The notes beneath the pieces were generated by a model. The model worked only from the letters and a program-made list of their open reading frames with translations. It was not told where the DNA came from and ran no database searches. Shown here piece by piece: positions 61,495-64,000 of a stretch of DNA of 64,000 nt. Made by a program: the position numbers and the translations under genes. This DNA comes from Vespula vulgaris (Eukaryota > Arthropoda > Insecta > Hymenoptera > Vespidae): NCBI RefSeq assembly GCF_905475345.1, contig NC_066606.1:1776001-1840000 (forward strand), written 5' to 3'. The first letter of the stretch is position 1; each line of letters starts with the position of its first letter.

Positions 61495-61720
61495 CAAGAG
61501 AGAAACCGACGAACGAACGAGTATATAAAGTATCTTCGCTGTGGTTTTTCTCTTGGCAATTAAGCGAGAATGTCGAGAAATAGGTTGGACGGAGGCTTAT
61601 GATTAAGCTTAATGCGTGCATTGCGTTGCTCCAAAGGATTTTCCTTTTCTCCTCGGAAACGTTAGCGAAACAAATCTCCTTTTTAGCGTGTGCCACGACA
61701 TCGCGAGATAAAAGCTTCGA
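61495..61720 (+). promoter_or_regulatory. Complex island with TATATAAAG
   Basis: TATATAAAG at 61522-61530 sits within 220 bases of unique, GC-richer sequence (GTTGGACGGAGGC, GCGTGCATTGCG, GTGCCACGACATCGCGAG). It could be a plus-strand core promoter facing away from the 60.6-kb exon or part of a shared regulatory region. No plus-strand coding exon was found downstream. Confidence 0.25.
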
Positions 61721-62279
61721 AAAAAAATAGAGATTAAAGTTTTACGAAAGAAGAACAAGGATTTCTTTTGCGAGAATGATGCTCTTCCTTTTTTCTTCTT
61801 CTACTTCTTTTTTTTCTTTTCTTTTTCTTTTTTTACTTCCTCCTTTCTCCTTCTCCTCCACTCTTCTTCTTCTTCTTCTTCATCTTTTTCTTTACGCGAC
61901 GTTCTCAACGCTTCGTTCTCAAACACGACGCGAGCGGCTATTATTACATAGAAGAGAAAAAAGATAAATAAATAAAAAAATAAAAAGGAAAAAAAGAGAG
62001 TAAATTCTGACGAAAGAGATTACGTACGGATTAAATGAAAATTTCGAATAATAGACACGTATTGTATAAAATCTAAAGTGTTGTTATCGATAAAGTCGAT
62101 AAACTGCGTTTTACGTGAGAATGGAAATAAACGTATGAATAGCAATGGGCAAAGGATGTTAATGAATATCTTTTTTTCTTTCTTTTTTTTTTTGGAGGAC
62201 GAGGGAATGGATTTAAAAAAGAAAAAAGACATATATATAGTATGTAAACGTCTGCACATACGTATGTAGATATATGTAA
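61721..62279. other. Pyrimidine- and purine-rich spacer
   Basis: T/C-rich at 61785-61890, A/G-rich at 61955-62000. No gene was seen. Confidence 0.6.
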
Positions 62280-62460
62280 TATACATATGTACACACATAC
62301 GCGTTCGCTCGCGCGACACACACTGACGCACGAAGAGGAGGAGACACGCACGGACATCGATATCATGACACAAAAGGAACATGCTACCGGCATTTTTGAA
62401 ATAAACCCACGTATGATAGACACGCAAATAGGATAGACGTATAAGCGGCGCGTAAAATTT
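62280..62460. other. CG-richer island
   Basis: CGCGTTCGCTCGCGCGACAC near 62300 and GCGGCGCGTAAAATTTC near 62445. It contributes to the CG-richer character of the right end. No supported exon. Confidence 0.25.
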
Positions 62461-62819
62461 CATTTTCTTCGTGAAAATCACAACGAGATACAACACGATG
62501 AAACTTTCATCTAAATAAATGTATGTGTGTGTACACACATATATATACATATATAAAAATGTATGTACAAATTTCATACGCACGATGAAACAAAATGCGC
62601 GAATTCGTTTTATTAGAGAAATCCTCGCGAAATTATTGTTGGTGATTAGGAACAAAAGAGGAAGGAAAAAGTAAAAAGAAAAAAAAAGAAAAAAGAAAAA
62701 AGAAAGAAAGAAAGAAAGAGAAAGAGAAAGAGAGAAGAGTTTACAGCAAAGAACAAAAGAGTCTAAGAGTAATTTCGGTTCGTCGTGAAAAAAGAACCAC
62801 CTTAGAGACTTGCGAAATT

Positions 62820-63080
62820 AATTCTCCAAAGAGTGTACGTGCGTACGCGTGTACACGCGAGCGCATGTGTGTGTATATACACGTATGTGTATCCCCATAC
62901 AGCTTCCATTAATTTCTCCTTTATCCTTCGATATCCGGATTCGTGTTCTATGTCCGGTGAATTCACACAACGACGCGATATTAGCCACCACTAGCAACGC
63001 ACCACTACCTCCCCCTCCCCCTCCCACCCCTCGACCACCCACCTCTACCTTCTACCGAAACAAGTGGATGATGATAACGA
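62820..63080. other. CG- and C-rich stretch
   Basis: GTACGCGTGTACACGCGAGC near 62842 is nearly palindromic; a C-rich run (CCTCCCCCTCCCCCTCCC) lies at about 63008-63025. Frames across it on both strands are not supported. Confidence 0.4.
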
Positions 63081-63429
63081 ACAAATTACACGCTCGGACA
63101 TATAACAGTCGGACTTATTACAGCCTGTTGATTTGAAATATGAACGATTGTAGATTTACGCTTGGAGTCGTTACTAGCAAAACTGCTTTCAACGTATTCA
63201 TTTAGAGAAAGGAGAGAGAGAGAGAGAGATAATTCGAGATTAATTTCGAATCCTTCGAAACAGATACGAAGTAAGATCAAACAATACGAACGCGATCTTA
63301 TGATTCGTACATCATTAAAATCTTCATTTAGAAAACGATTCATTCGAACTTACTTTCTTTCTTCTTTCAATTGAAAGTAGAAAAAGAAAGGAAGATGGAA
63401 GGAAATGAAAGAAAAAATAGAAGAGAAAT

Positions 63430-63650
63430 ATGGTGAAAACGTAGTACGGTCTACCAGCTGACCCTTTCTTGACGTCCTCAACAAATCTCTTCAGTTAAGA
63501 ACTAAGGAGAATCTTTACGATGATGCCCCGAAAGCTTGTTGATTCAGTACTTTTCAGAAGAACGAAGGAATCCCTTATGTTGACCAAGTAACACAAGAAG
63601 TTTCTTCCTCTGCGAACTGATTCACGAAAAATGAGTAAACGCGCGGGGTT
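63430..63650. other. Complex unique island near the right edge
   Basis: About 200 bases without simple repeats (GGTCTACCAGCTGACCC, GATGATGCCCCGAAAGC). No exon or RNA gene could be assigned; possible distal regulatory element. Confidence 0.25.
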
Positions 63651-64000
63651 GGTGGGGTATGATGAGGCGTAAAAATGAGTTGGGAAAAAGAAAAGAGAAC
63701 CGGGCTTTTCTGGAAAAGCTTACGTTCTTTTTTTTTTGTTTGAAAAGAGAAAAAGAAAAAAAGAAGAAAGTAAAGAAAAAACGAACATTTACGAGAATGA
63801 CGACGACGACGACGACAATAACACAAATAAAAAGTATACACGAGTCACGAATAATCGTTGGCACGTGGTCGGTTTCAAAGATCTCTTTATCAATCTTAAC
63901 ACCCAAGTTCTATCACGTTTAGATCATTCGCGTAAAATACTTGTACTTTCTGCTGTCCGAGAGTAGAAGTGACGAAAAGATAGAGGAGAGAGAGAGAGAG

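Noticed and set aside
62020..62655. 211-residue minus-strand frame, the longest in the window
   Set aside because: It is interrupted by microsatellite-coded stretches (KKKKKEKK, YIYVCTHTYI) and shows no domain or splice context.

Overview
The window reads as AT-rich arthropod nuclear DNA. The guess is an insect, and more tentatively a hymenopteran, because CG dinucleotides stay frequent in the AT-rich background and the whole 64 kb is loaded with (AG)n, (AT)n, (CATA)n, (AAT)n and long A/T tracts. There is no bacterial gene density, rRNA operon, CRISPR array or phage module. Nearly all open frames longer than 60 codons are read-through of microsatellites or of T-rich and A-rich runs and carry no recognisable domain.

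The best protein-coding call is one short first coding exon on the minus strand near the right end (60560-60683). It has an ATG with an upstream in-frame stop, a basic residue followed by a hydrophobic signal-peptide core, and a GTGAGC donor leaving a phase-1 intron, a common layout in secreted and immunoglobulin-type surface proteins. If it is real, the sequence to its left is the start of a very long first intron, or an intron followed by a gene desert, and 60.7-64 kb to its right is 5' flanking or 5' UTR sequence richer in CG. Two weaker plus-strand exon-like segments lie at 24421-24700 and 32177-32323.

The rest is intron-like or intergenic sequence whose structure comes from old repeats. 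From left to right: a two-copy diverged repeat (R1, about 1.2-2.7 kb and 22.5-23.5 kb); a three-copy family (R2, 3.5, 11.9 and 14.5 kb); a roughly 370-bp tandem array (5.7-7.3 kb); a GC-rich island with serial hairpins (14.9-15.1 kb); a tandem duplication with tRNA-like D-arm motifs (16.15-16.8 kb); a degenerate tRNA-like relic (17952-18023); a duplicated tRNA-headed SINE-like unit (R3, 18.4 and 20.8 kb); a possible 600-bp element with short inverted ends (24.77-25.37 kb); a roughly 120-bp array (25.9-26.5 kb); a possible mariner end (35.96 kb); a roughly 250-bp array (38.1-39.1 kb); and a two-unit duplication (51.3-52.3 kb). Between them sit GC-richer islands of 100-400 bp (27.9, 30.0, 41.9, 44.8, 46.9, 49.3, 53.5, 55.0, 57.8, 61.5 and 63.5 kb), the natural candidates for enhancers or conserved noncoding elements. 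No multi-gene system was found. All repeat relationships were seen by reading the sequence, not computed, so boundaries are approximate.
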